From positions 248,001 through 312,000 of the forward strand of contig NZ_JALBYU010000002.1 in NCBI RefSeq assembly GCF_029963765.1: a DNA stretch of 64,000 nucleotides. The letters are read 5' to 3'. Source of the stretch: Pseudomonas sp. UYIF39. Its GTDB lineage: Bacteria > Pseudomonadota > Gammaproteobacteria > Pseudomonadales > Pseudomonadaceae. The translations under genes and the position numbers were made by a program. Of this stretch, positions 37,224 through 45,897 are shown piece after piece; position 1 is the first letter of the stretch, and each line of letters opens with the position of its first letter. Below the pieces are notes generated by a model that worked only from the letters and a program-made list of their open reading frames with translations, did not search any database and was not told where the DNA came from.

Positions 37224-40200
37224 TTGCGTTTCACACTTCCACTGTCGAGCCAGTACTTGGTCTCGCTCAGGCCGGCGTCGAGCATGGTGTTGAGTTCCAG
37301 CTCGAGGTCGCTGCGCGGGTTGAAGTTGACGTTGTTACTGTTGGATTCGATGTCACGAACCGAGAGGCGGTCGCTGACCAGATCCTGCTTGCGCGTGTAT
37401 TTGTCTGCCGGTTTGACCTCAAACCGCACCTTGAGCAGCGGCGCGCTGCCGTTTTCACCGATTGCGCGGGAAAACTTCTCCCGACCCGCCTTGGTGAACC
37501 GCAAGGTGTACAGCGGCGAGGCGGCCCAACGGTCGGCGGCCAACTGACGGAAACCGAGGCGCAGGTCGCCACGCATTTCCAGCTGTGGCGTGTCGGCGGC
37601 GTCGCCAACGCCAATGACCGGCAGCTTTATTTTGTAGTCTTCAGACTGGATGTCGCGGTACAGCACGTCGGCATCCTTGATCACGTTGTTCAGGTCGATG
37701 ACGCCGATGTGCTTGACCGTCGAATACGGCTTGAGCGCCGATGCACGGAAGTAGAAGTTCGGCACGCTATGGTTGGCGCACAACAGGCAGAGCATGGCGC
37801 CGACCGACGCGGTGCTTTTCGGGTCGTCGATCCGGCCGTTCTTGTGAAACGGATACCAGCCGCCGGTGCGGTAGTTTTGCAGCGCCAGAATGCGTCCCGG
37901 TGGCAGCGGCAGCACCTTGCGAATGAACGCCTGGATGCCGGGCAGGCGCGAAGGGCGGCCGGTCAGCAGCAGGACGTCGCACGGGTAATGCGCGACCACT
38001 TCGCACAGCGCACCGAGAATCTTGGTGATGTTGATCTGATCGTTTAGGAACGCGGCGTGGAGCTTTTGCAGGTCGAAGCTGATCGGCGCGGCATACAGGT
38101 CGAAACCGCTCTGAACGCCAACGTCGCGGCGCACGGCGGCGTTGACGTAGTCGAGCACGGTCTGACTGATCGCGTTGTCACCCAGCAATTGGCGATAGCT
38201 TTGCGGGGTAACTTCTTGCGGCACTTGCGGATCGTAATGTTCGTACGCCTTGAGCAGCGCCAGGCCCAGCGGGGCGAATACCTGCAGGTTCAATTGCTGG
38301 CGCAGGATCATGTCCTGGGCGCTGACCGATTCATCGCCACACAGCCGTGACATCAGCGAATCCGGGGCTTTCACGCCGGCGTTCTGCAAGGCTTTTTCGA
38401 AGCTCGGCAGGATGAAGTCCTGAATCACGTCCAGCAGGATGTCGTCGCCGGCCACTTTGAAGCCATCGCGAAAACGCTGCTCGGGCACGATGTGCACGTT
38501 GCTGCCGCTGCCGGTATTACCCGCGCGGTCGAGGCGATAGTCGGTGATCACCAGATCGGTAGTGCCCCCGCCGATGTCGATGGTCGCGAGGGTGATGCGT
38601 TGGCGGTCGGTCTTGTCTGGCCGGGCGATGGTGTCAAAAAACTCTTCCGGATGACCGGCGAAGTTCTCGTTGACCTCGGTGTACAGGTACACCAACTGGC
38701 CGCAGGACGCTTCGTCCCATTCCACGCGGATACTTGGGATCGGCGTGCGCGGGCTGACGGCCTGATCCTGATGTGGATCTTCCTCGCCGACATGCCAACC
38801 GAGGCTTTTCCACACCAGGCCGATGGCTTGTAGCATGCGTTCGTTGAGGATGCTGCGCTCGGCCTGCGGCATGCCCGGCGGCACGGTCAGGGTGATGCTG
38901 TTGAGTTGGCGCGGTACGCGGGTGTGACCCTGGCGCGAACGCTGGGCCGGGCTGTTGATTTGCGACAGCGCCTGGGCCAGCACTTCGGCGAGCATGAAGG
39001 TCATTAGCGAGCTGCGTGAATAACGCGGCATGAACACTGGCAGACGATCGTCTTCTTCGAGGCTGTATAGCGCCTCGCCGGTTTCGTTGATCAGATGCGA
39101 GAACGGCGCGGCGGTGGCGTACGGCTCGTTGTCGGTCTTGATGTACGAGCAGTTGAAGCGCCAGCCGTGGCCATAGGCGTTTTCGTCCCACAGATAGCGT
39201 TTCGGGCTGGACAGGCCAGTGGAGCCTTCGGTGCCGCGACGACGACTGGCCAGACGGCTGGCTTCATTGCCGACACGGGCAATCGTCGCCCATTGGAACG
39301 CATCGTGACGGCCGCTCTTGACCGAGCAGTGGTCCTTGCCGAAGTACGCCTGGGCGAATTCCACGCGGCTTTCGAACGGCAGGTTGTAGGTGTGTTCGGG
39401 GGTGATCAGGTCGCGCAGTTCCAGCACGTAGTTCTGCTTCAGCCCGGAGCCGGCCTGGCCGTGGTTTTCGATCAGGATGCCGCAGGTGCGCGAGTTGCCG
39501 ACGTCCAGCACCAGGTCCACAGGAATCGGTTTGACCAGGCCATTGCTGTCGTTGGCGACCACTTTCAGTTCGGGGATTTCAACTTTCGCCCGGGCCGTCG
39601 ATTGCTGGGCGGCGGACGGCTTGCTCAACAGGCTGAGCAAGTTGAGGTAGTGCGCCAGGTGATAGTTGGCGCGGATATCGATGTCCAACTCTGCGCGCGA
39701 ACGGTGGGCATTGCCCTCGTTGAACACTTCCAGCAGCCATTCATTGACCCACGGCTGCGCCAGAAACCAGCGAGTTTCGCTAGCCTTGGTCGCCAGTTTG
39801 AAAGACACGCCGGAGCTGATGTCTTCTTCGTTTGGCGCCAGGTAAGCAGTGCCGTCACGCTTGGGCATCACACGGCTGTCGAACGCCATCGTCAGGCGGT
39901 GGGTGTTGCCGTCAATGTCGGGTATTGCCAGTTTGACCAGACGCATGCGCGACCAGTTGGTCGGACCTTCATCGAAGCGATGCGGCGGCATGAAGCGGAA
40001 AAACGGGGTCGGCAGCCAGATACCGTCGAGCAATTCGAGGCTGCTTTTCATGTCGACGCTGAACGCAGGTTTGGCTTTTTCGACCTTTTCCGGTTCTGGC
40101 TCGTAGAAAAAGAAGTCTTTCTCTTCGTTGTACGCCAGGCGGCAGATCAATCCGCTGATCATCGGCGCGAATTCGCCCGCCGGTTCCTTGCGAGGATCCA

Positions 40201-40285
40201 GGCGCAGGGCGAAATCCATGAACTGGATGCCGGTGTCGCTGACCAGCGTGACGGTGTCTTCGAATTGGGTGACTTCAGGCAACAT
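37220..40285 (-). CDS. srfB: SrfB-family Hsp70/actin-fold ATPase
   Basis: A 1021-residue protein of the SrfB family. Three ATPase-fold motifs are visible: phosphate-1 VLDVGNSRTCG (D261), phosphate-2 IDIGGGTTDLVITD (D570) and the adenosine motif LLLTGRPSRLPGIQ (T775-G776). The N-terminal ~255 residues and the region between motifs are long insertions absent from DnaK. No substrate-binding domain of DnaK type is seen. It is probably cytosolic. It lies between srfA and srfC with 17-base and minus 4-base junctions. Confidence 0.9.
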   Translation of the reverse strand: MLPEVTQFEDTVTLVSDTGIQFMDFALRLDPRKEPAGEFAPMISGLICRLAYNEEKDFFFYEPEPEKVEKAKPAFSVDMKSSLELLDGIWLPTPFFRFMPPHRFDEGPTNWSRMRLVKLAIPDIDGNTHRLTMAFDSRVMPKRDGTAYLAPNEEDISSGVSFKLATKASETRWFLAQPWVNEWLLEVFNEGNAHRSRAELDIDIRANYHLAHYLNLLSLLSKPSAAQQSTARAKVEIPELKVVANDSNGLVKPIPVDLVLDVGNSRTCGILIENHGQAGSGLKQNYVLELRDLITPEHTYNLPFESRVEFAQAYFGKDHCSVKSGRHDAFQWATIARVGNEASRLASRRRGTEGSTGLSSPKRYLWDENAYGHGWRFNCSYIKTDNEPYATAAPFSHLINETGEALYSLEEDDRLPVFMPRYSRSSLMTFMLAEVLAQALSQINSPAQRSRQGHTRVPRQLNSITLTVPPGMPQAERSILNERMLQAIGLVWKSLGWHVGEEDPHQDQAVSPRTPIPSIRVEWDEASCGQLVYLYTEVNENFAGHPEEFFDTIARPDKTDRQRITLATIDIGGGTTDLVITDYRLDRAGNTGSGSNVHIVPEQRFRDGFKVAGDDILLDVIQDFILPSFEKALQNAGVKAPDSLMSRLCGDESVSAQDMILRQQLNLQVFAPLGLALLKAYEHYDPQVPQEVTPQSYRQLLGDNAISQTVLDYVNAAVRRDVGVQSGFDLYAAPISFDLQKLHAAFLNDQINITKILGALCEVVAHYPCDVLLLTGRPSRLPGIQAFIRKVLPLPPGRILALQNYRTGGWYPFHKNGRIDDPKSTASVGAMLCLLCANHSVPNFYFRASALKPYSTVKHIGVIDLNNVIKDADVLYRDIQSEDYKIKLPVIGVGDAADTPQLEMRGDLRLGFRQLAADRWAASPLYTLRFTKAGREKFSRAIGENGSAPLLKVRFEVKPADKYTRKQDLVSDRLSVRDIESNSNNVNFNPRSDLELELNTMLDAGLSETKYWLDSGSVKRK

Positions 40286-40302
40286 GTCGGGTTATTCCGT
40301 TT

Positions 40303-41676
40303 TTATTCGGCCACGTGCCGCATGGACATGGGGAATTGATCTTTTCCGTAACCGCCGGTGCAGTCCGCGACCGTGGTCGCCCCTTTGCGGCAGTTGACCT
40401 TGGGCATGTCGTAAGTGCTGCCGTCGCCACATACGGCTTGGCCCTGGCTGTCGATGGCCAGGCTGCCTCCCTTCATGGTAGCGCTCACTGGCCCGCTGCA
40501 CTTCGTGCCGTCGGCCTGCTGCACGGTGACTTCGCCCTTGCCGTCCTTTAGCTGGTACTCCAGACGCAGCGGTTTACCGGTCCGACGATCCTGAATACCA
40601 GCCCCGGCGCGGTACTGTCCGTCGAGGAACTTGGCGGCACCGTCAGCGGCGTCTGGCGGAATGCTCAAGGGAGGGCCGGGTTTTGCGGCGGCGGATTTTT
40701 CTGCCTCGGGCGATGTGACATCCGGCGGCGCGGTTTTGTTTTCGGGCGGGGTGACAGGCGATTCGGCGGCCGGGTCTTTGGCAGGGTCATTGGTCAAGTC
40801 GGCGGGTGCTGCGTCAGCCTCGTTACCTTCGACCGCGGGCGCTTCCACGCCATGGGTTCCCGTCACGGCGGTACCGGTGCCAGTTCCTGTGGTGGAGCCC
40901 ACAACGGTGCCATTTACCGGAACGCCATTCAATGTCGTGACATTGCCGGTCAGTGGCGGCTCTTCCAGTTGTTTTTCCACCGGCACGAGGCCCTCAGGCA
41001 GCAAATCTACCGCCACCAACGGAATCGGAACGCAACCGCGCAAACCGAGCAACAACCACAAAAGTAGCAGCAGGAACGGCAGCAGCAACAGCCACCACCA
41101 GCGACGCCACCATGGAAGAGTAATCACCGGCACGACGGGCGCAACAACAGGCGCTTCGACCTCGGGTGGCAGCGTGAACGCGGGCGGAACTTGATAGAGG
41201 GAGTGCAGAGGATCGCGATTGTCGGTACCGGCATGCTCGAAACCCCAAAAGGTCAGCACCGGTTTGCCTTGCACCAGGTAGACGAAATTCTCGTCGGGGA
41301 AATGGATCACGCGCTTGAGCAACTTGCCGAACACGGCTTTGTCGCCTTGCTGCTGTTCTCCGGAATCAGTGACCAGGAAACGCTGGCTCAATTCTTCGAG
41401 CGCGGTCTTCAGGGCTTCAAGCTGGCGGCGGGCAGGCGCGCGTTCTTCTTCGGTCGCGCTGCTCCACGGAATCACATCGCCGTCGAGGGCGCTGTACCAA
41501 TCGATCTGGTTGCCGAGTTCATCGCTTTGAGGAATGGCCAGATGATCGACCAAATCGGGGTTCTTGCGGCGAATGGCTTCGCGCAATTGCAGGGCTGCCC
41601 GGTAGACCGGTTGACCTGTTTCGCCGAGGGCAGTGAATGACCCGCTCTTACCGCTGCGTAATAGTGCCCCGCGCAT
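40303..41676 (-). CDS. srfA: SrfA-family one-TM protein, first gene of the srf operon
   Basis: A 457-residue protein with a cytoplasmic N-terminal domain (1-187), a Trp/Leu-rich TM helix (about 193-212, preceded by WWRRWWW), a low-complexity Thr/Gly/Pro/Ala linker (about 240-350) and a small Cys-containing C-terminal domain (365-450). The linker may reach across the periplasm. It matches the layout of proteins called virulence factor SrfA. GGAG lies eight bases before the ATG at 41676. It is the promoter-proximal gene of the operon. Confidence 0.85.
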   Translation of the reverse strand: MRGALLRSGKSGSFTALGETGQPVYRAALQLREAIRRKNPDLVDHLAIPQSDELGNQIDWYSALDGDVIPWSSATEEERAPARRQLEALKTALEELSQRFLVTDSGEQQQGDKAVFGKLLKRVIHFPDENFVYLVQGKPVLTFWGFEHAGTDNRDPLHSLYQVPPAFTLPPEVEAPVVAPVVPVITLPWWRRWWWLLLLPFLLLLLWLLLGLRGCVPIPLVAVDLLPEGLVPVEKQLEEPPLTGNVTTLNGVPVNGTVVGSTTGTGTGTAVTGTHGVEAPAVEGNEADAAPADLTNDPAKDPAAESPVTPPENKTAPPDVTSPEAEKSAAAKPGPPLSIPPDAADGAAKFLDGQYRAGAGIQDRRTGKPLRLEYQLKDGKGEVTVQQADGTKCSGPVSATMKGGSLAIDSQGQAVCGDGSTYDMPKVNCRKGATTVADCTGGYGKDQFPMSMRHVAE

Positions 41677-41708
41677 TCAAACTCCATACGATCCGTTGCG
41701 CAAAAATG

Positions 41709-41726
41709 ACAGACAAATCTGTCTGT
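41709..41726. promoter_or_regulatory. Perfect inverted repeat upstream of srfA
   Basis: ACAGAC and GTCTGT flank a six-base AAATCT spacer, 33-50 bases before the srfA start and within the region shared with the divergent DUF4432 gene. It could be an operator. No known regulator is assigned. Confidence 0.4.
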
Positions 41727-41943
41727 GCTTGCTCCTGCATTTAGCGGGCGACCTTAATGTCATCATGATATCGCCGTCAATCTGCCGGAGGTTCAAACCT
41801 TATGAGACTAACGTAAGCGTGCGGAGGTTGCATAAGGTCAATTTTAATTGGCTTGGGAAGGATCGGGCGTAAGCTTTTTTAAGCTTGCTGAATCGTTTCA
41901 TCAGCGCTATAAAAAATGCACAACTCCAAGAAAGGCTTTCCCC

Positions 41944-43155
41944 ATGACCTCGCTCAAACTCCTCGTCGCCCTTGGCGCGCTTTCCGCCTCCCACGCCATG
42001 GCCTGGGATTACGTCCTGCTCGACACCGACAAGGCGGCCCAGAACTGGCAGATCACCAGTCAGCAGCTCGGCCTCAAAACCGACAAACCCTTCTCGGTCA
42101 CCCTGCGCACCTTGCACGGCGGTCGGCAGGAGGGCGTCAGCATCGTCGACATCAATAACGGCAACATGAAACTCTCGGTGGTGCCGACTCGCGGGATGAA
42201 CGTCCTGCAGGCGTCGGTCGGTAATGTGCGCATGGGCTGGGATTCGCCGGTCAAGGACGTGGTCAATCCGTCCTTCATCGAGCTCAACGGTCGTGGCGGC
42301 CTGGGCTGGCTCGAAGGCTTCAACGAGCTGGTCGCCCGCTGCGGCTACGAATGGGTCGGCCACCCGGGCATGGACAACGGCGAACTGCTGACCCTGCATG
42401 GCCGCGCCGCCAACATCCCGGCCAGCAAAGTTACCCTGCATATAGATGAAAAACCGCCATACGCGATCAGCCTGCGCGGCGAACTCAAAGAGCAGGCGTT
42501 CAAGAAAGTCGACTTCTCGGTGCTGACCGAACTGGTCACCGAACCCGGCAGCGCAGCGTTCGCCCTCAACGACACCCTCACTAACAACGGCGATTATCCA
42601 AAGGAATATCAGGCGCTGTACCACAGCAACTTCAGCACCCCATTCCTGGAGCAGGGCGCCCGTTTCGCCGCACCGGTGAAACAGGTCTCGCCGTTCAACG
42701 ACAAGGCCAAAGGCGATTTGCCGGACTGGCAAACCTACCGCGCGCCGACCAAGGACTATGACGAGACGGTTTACAACGTCGTGCCGTATGCCGACGCCAA
42801 GGGCGATACGCTGACCGTGTTGCATAACAAGGCCGGCAGCCTCGGGGTTTCGGTGGGTTTCAATACTCAACAGTTGCCGGTGTTCTCCCTGTGGAAAAAC
42901 ACGGACACCCAAGGGCAGGGCTATGTCACGGGGCTTGAGCCAGGAACGAGCTTTTCCTACAACCGCCGGTATCAGCGGCCACTGAATCTGGTGCCAACGA
43001 TTGCTGCCAAGGAGCAGAAGCAGTTCCAGATCAGCTACAGCTTGCTGGCGGATAAAGGGGCTGTGGATAACGCGTTGAAGCGAGTGAGCGAGATTCAGGG
43101 CGGGCGGCAAACTGAGGTGCGGCAAACGCCGTTGGTGGATCTCACCAAGGAATAA
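41944..43155 (+). CDS. DUF4432 (aldose-1-epimerase-like) exported protein
   Basis: A 403-residue protein with a signal peptide (cleavage near SHAMA, residue 20) and a galactose-mutarotase-like beta-sandwich. Family features are VVPTRGMNVLQASVG, the His-containing LHGRAANIPASKV and a C-terminal YVTGLEPGTSF. DUF4432 members resemble sugar epimerases, and an acid/base pair is plausible, but the substrate is unknown. ATG 41944 has AAAGG about ten bases upstream. The frame extends back to 41848 without a start context. It is divergent from srfA. Confidence 0.85.
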   Translation: MTSLKLLVALGALSASHAMAWDYVLLDTDKAAQNWQITSQQLGLKTDKPFSVTLRTLHGGRQEGVSIVDINNGNMKLSVVPTRGMNVLQASVGNVRMGWDSPVKDVVNPSFIELNGRGGLGWLEGFNELVARCGYEWVGHPGMDNGELLTLHGRAANIPASKVTLHIDEKPPYAISLRGELKEQAFKKVDFSVLTELVTEPGSAAFALNDTLTNNGDYPKEYQALYHSNFSTPFLEQGARFAAPVKQVSPFNDKAKGDLPDWQTYRAPTKDYDETVYNVVPYADAKGDTLTVLHNKAGSLGVSVGFNTQQLPVFSLWKNTDTQGQGYVTGLEPGTSFSYNRRYQRPLNLVPTIAAKEQKQFQISYSLLADKGAVDNALKRVSEIQGGRQTEVRQTPLVDLTKE

Positions 43156-43161
43156 TCCCTG

Positions 43162-44655
43162 CTAATTGGTGCTCGGCCGGTATTGCAGCGCCTCGGCCAG
43201 ATGCTCGCGGGTGATGCCATGGACTTGCTCAAGGTCCGCCAGGGTGCGCGCCACTTTGAGCAGTCGATGGGCTGACCTCAGTGACAAAGTCAGTCGCTCA
43301 CACGCAGTTTCCAGCCAGGTTTCGTCGGCTGTGGATAAGTTGCAATGACGGCGCAGGCCTGGCAAATCGAGAAAGGCGTTGGCGCAGCCCTGGCGTTTGT
43401 GTTGCCGCTCTCGTGCATCGGCGACCAGCACCGCGGCAGTGGCCGTGTCGTCGCCGGCCTTTAACGCGGGGTTCAACGCCGTAGCTTCACGGGCGACGGT
43501 CAGGTGCAGATCGATTCGATCCAGCAGTGGCCCTGACAGTTTGTTGCGGTAGCGCTGGACCATGTCCGGCGTACAAGAGCAGCGGCCGCTCGGCTCGCCA
43601 AGATATCCACAGGGACACGGGTTCATTGCCGCCACCAATTGGAATCGGGCCGGGAATCGTACGCGGTCCCTGGCGCGGGAGATCACGATGTGGCCGGATT
43701 CCAGTGGCTCCCTTAAAACCTCCAATACTTTGCGATCAAACTCCGGCAGCTCATCCAGGAATAGAACGCCATGGTGGGCGAGGGTGATTTCGCCGGGTTG
43801 CGGTTTTGAACCGCCGCCAACCAGCGCCGCACCTGAGGCGGAATGGTGGGGCTGGCGAAACGGTCGCTGCGGCCAGTGGCTTAATGGCACGCAACTGGTG
43901 ACGGATTGAATGGCTGCAACTTCCAGCGCTTCATTTTCGGCCAATGGAGGAAGCAGTCCCGGCAAACGACTCGCCAAAAGTGTTTTCCCTGTCCCTGGCG
44001 GTCCGCTGAACAACAGGTTGTGAGCGCCCGCCGCCGCAATCAGCAAGGCACGCTTGGCCGAAATTTGTCCCTGCACTTCATTCAGGTCTGGATAGGGCTT
44101 GCTGGCGTAGAGCAATCCATTGGAAACATAGGGCTCAACCGGTGTGTGACCGTTGAAATGTGCAACCGCTTCCAGCAAATGATCCACCGCGATCACCTTC
44201 AACCCCGAAGCCAGGCATGCTTCCTCGGCATTCGCCCGCGGCACCATCAACGAACGCCCGGCTTTGCGCGCGGCCAGCGCTGCCGGCAACACCCCCCGAA
44301 CTGCCCGCACGGCGCCAGAGAGCGCCAACTCCCCCAGACACTCCACATCATCCAGCGTCAACGTAGGCACTTGAACACTGGCCGCCAGAATCCCAAGGGC
44401 AATCGCCAGATCGAACCGCCCACCATCCTTCGGTAAGTCGGCTGGCGCTAGATTCAGCGTGATGCGCCGCGCCGGAAATTGCAGGCCCGAGTTGATGATC
44501 GCACTGCGCACTCGATCTTTGCTTTCCTTCACTGCCGCCTCCGGCAAACCGACCATCGTAAGCGATGGCAAGCCATTGGCGAGATGAACTTCGACGGTGA
44601 CGGCAGGCGCATCCACACCAATCTGGGCGCGGCTGTGGACGATGGAGAGGGACAT
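43162..44655 (-). CDS. comM: YifB/ComM-family AAA+ ATPase (Mg-chelatase-like)
   Basis: A 497-residue protein. An N-terminal Lon-protease-like domain (1-175, VEVHLANGLPSLTMVGLPE) precedes the AAA+ domain, with Walker A FSGPPGTGKTLLA, Walker B GVLFLDELPEF, and a C-terminal helical lid. The Cys-rich insert MNPCPCGYLG is diagnostic. In naturally competent bacteria ComM is a helicase that promotes branch migration of incoming DNA. AAGGA supports ATG 44655. An upstream extension to 44955 lacks family support. Confidence 0.94.
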   Translation of the reverse strand: MSLSIVHSRAQIGVDAPAVTVEVHLANGLPSLTMVGLPEAAVKESKDRVRSAIINSGLQFPARRITLNLAPADLPKDGGRFDLAIALGILAASVQVPTLTLDDVECLGELALSGAVRAVRGVLPAALAARKAGRSLMVPRANAEEACLASGLKVIAVDHLLEAVAHFNGHTPVEPYVSNGLLYASKPYPDLNEVQGQISAKRALLIAAAGAHNLLFSGPPGTGKTLLASRLPGLLPPLAENEALEVAAIQSVTSCVPLSHWPQRPFRQPHHSASGAALVGGGSKPQPGEITLAHHGVLFLDELPEFDRKVLEVLREPLESGHIVISRARDRVRFPARFQLVAAMNPCPCGYLGEPSGRCSCTPDMVQRYRNKLSGPLLDRIDLHLTVAREATALNPALKAGDDTATAAVLVADARERQHKRQGCANAFLDLPGLRRHCNLSTADETWLETACERLTLSLRSAHRLLKVARTLADLEQVHGITREHLAEALQYRPSTN

Positions 44656-44793
44656 GGTCGTTCCTTGAGCTGACGGGAGCCGCTTCCTGCGGTCTTTTGA
44701 AGGGTAGTTGGCGGTGGAAATTCTGGTGGGGTGGTTTAGGCGGCAAACTTTCACTGGATGTTGCGAGTACAAAGCAGGCCAATCGCGAGGCAC

Positions 44794-44821
44794 AAAAAAA
44801 CCGCTACTCGGGCGGTTTTTT
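44794..44821. terminator. Intrinsic terminator
   Basis: AAAAAACCGC and GCGGTTTTTT flank a short loop. The flanking A- and T-runs make it usable in both directions. It lies between comM and the 56-residue ORF and could end the latter's leftward transcript. Confidence 0.85.
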
Positions 44822-44833
44822 CGGGGAGCCTGG

Positions 44834-45004
44834 TCAGACTCGTGCACCTGCAAGCAAGCCATCAGGTTCAAGTTCTTTGCCATACGTTGCTGCCACTTTA
44901 AAAAAGCGACGCTGACTGGCTGAAACGCTTCCGGCCAAGCGGAGGGCCTCGGCATGATACTCAGCGATCATTAACGGCTTCGCTTTTTGCTTTTTGCGTT
45001 TCAT
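44834..45004 (-). CDS. Hypothetical 56-residue basic protein
   Basis: The product starts MKRKKQKAKPLMIAEYHAEA and is Lys/Arg-rich at the N-terminus, with a helical middle (RLAGSVSASQRRFFKVAATY). GAGGTG lies seven bases before the ATG and a strong terminator lies 13 bases beyond the stop, so it looks like a real gene. No family is recognised. It opens a small accessory island between comM and ubiK and is divergent from higBA. Confidence 0.6.
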   Translation of the reverse strand: MKRKKQKAKPLMIAEYHAEALRLAGSVSASQRRFFKVAATYGKELEPDGLLAGARV

Positions 45005-45209
45005 AGACACCTCGCGTGCCTTGATGAGTGTTCGAGTCAATCAGCTTAAGAGATGTGCTTACTTGTGAGGCAATGGGAATTGGAGGTTTTTTTTGTAGGA
45101 CTCAGCTTGGATTTGAAGGCCTTCTGAAGGGCATAGGTAGTCCTTTTCTTAGATTTTTGAAAGGGAGGCTAAAAGTCAAAACAGCACGTTTGCATTTGTG
45201 AATTCAGGT

Positions 45210-45246
45210 TATACACTCAAGATTAATGCTTAACGTTAAGCTTTAA
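45210..45246 (+). promoter_or_regulatory. higBA promoter and palindromic operator
   Basis: TATACA at 45210-45215 is a possible -10 element. It is followed by the perfect 14-bp palindrome GCTTAACGTTAAGC (45228-45241), extended by TTAA arms to 45223-45246. The palindrome lies just upstream of the higB start at 45250, as expected for an autoregulatory HigA site. Confidence 0.6.
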
Positions 45247-45249
45247 ATT

Positions 45250-45528
45250 ATGATCGTTAGCTTTAAATGTTCTGAGACCGAGTACCTGTTCCGCAACGGT
45301 AGAACCCGTATGTGGTCAGCCATTTTAAGTGTCGTGGAACGAAAGCTGACGATGCTTGATGCCGCGGCTGTGTTGATAGATCTTCGATCACCACCAGGCA
45401 ATCGCTTGGAGGCGCTGGAAGGTAATCGCAAAGGGCAATACAGCATTCGTATCAATGCTCAATGGCGAATTTGCTTTATCTGGGGCTTGAACGGACCGGA
45501 AAGTGTCGAAATCGTCGATTATCACTGA
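45250..45528 (+). CDS. higB: HigB-type mRNA interferase toxin
   Basis: A 92-residue RelE/ParE-superfamily toxin of the HigB branch. It has the typical LDAAAVLIDLRSPPGNRLEA and the C-terminal YSIRINAQWRICFIW with the catalytic-region arginines. HigB cleaves ribosome-bound mRNA. The toxin precedes the antitoxin, the usual order for hig. The stop is eight bases before higA. The surrounding DNA is AT-rich compared with the neighbours, suggesting transfer. Confidence 0.92.
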   Translation: MIVSFKCSETEYLFRNGRTRMWSAILSVVERKLTMLDAAAVLIDLRSPPGNRLEALEGNRKGQYSIRINAQWRICFIWGLNGPESVEIVDYH

Positions 45529-45536
45529 GGTGAGTA

Positions 45537-45842
45537 ATGACTAAGAATGGTATGCGCCCGGTCCACCCTGGCGAGATCCTCAAAGAGGAATACCTGGAGC
45601 CTCTGAACCTTACAGCTGCGGCTTTGGCCAGAGCATTGAGTGTCTCGACACCGACGGTGAATGACATCGTGCTCCAGCGTCGGGGCGTCAGTGCAGATAT
45701 GGCGCTCAGGCTTTCCATCTGCCTGGATACGACTCCAGAATTTTGGCTGAACCTGCAAACGACCTACGATTTGCGTAAGGCCGAGATTGAACGGGGTGCC
45801 ACGATTCGCGATCAGGTTGAGCGTCTTCCTCACTGCGCCTGA
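45537..45842 (+). CDS. higA: HigA-type antitoxin
   Basis: A 101-residue XRE-family antitoxin. RPVHPGEILKEEYLEPLNLT and AAALARALSVSTPTVNDIV form the HigA signature helix-turn-helix, and TPEFWLNLQTTYDLRKAE is the conserved tail. It binds HigB and represses the operon, probably through the palindrome at 45223-45246. GAGGTGAG overlaps the higB stop and serves as ribosome site. Confidence 0.94.
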   Translation: MTKNGMRPVHPGEILKEEYLEPLNLTAAALARALSVSTPTVNDIVLQRRGVSADMALRLSICLDTTPEFWLNLQTTYDLRKAEIERGATIRDQVERLPHCA

Positions 45843-45858
45843 TCTTTTGTATTAATCG

Positions 45859-45892
45859 AACCCCACGTTAAAGACGTGGGGTTCTTTTTTTT
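45859..45892 (+). terminator. Intrinsic terminator after higA
   Basis: AACCCCACGT-TAAAG-ACGTGGGGTT is a ten-bp stem followed by CTTTTTTTT, 16 bases after the higA stop. It also lies at the 3' end of the leftward antirepressor gene. Confidence 0.93.
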
Positions 45893-45897
45893 GGGGA

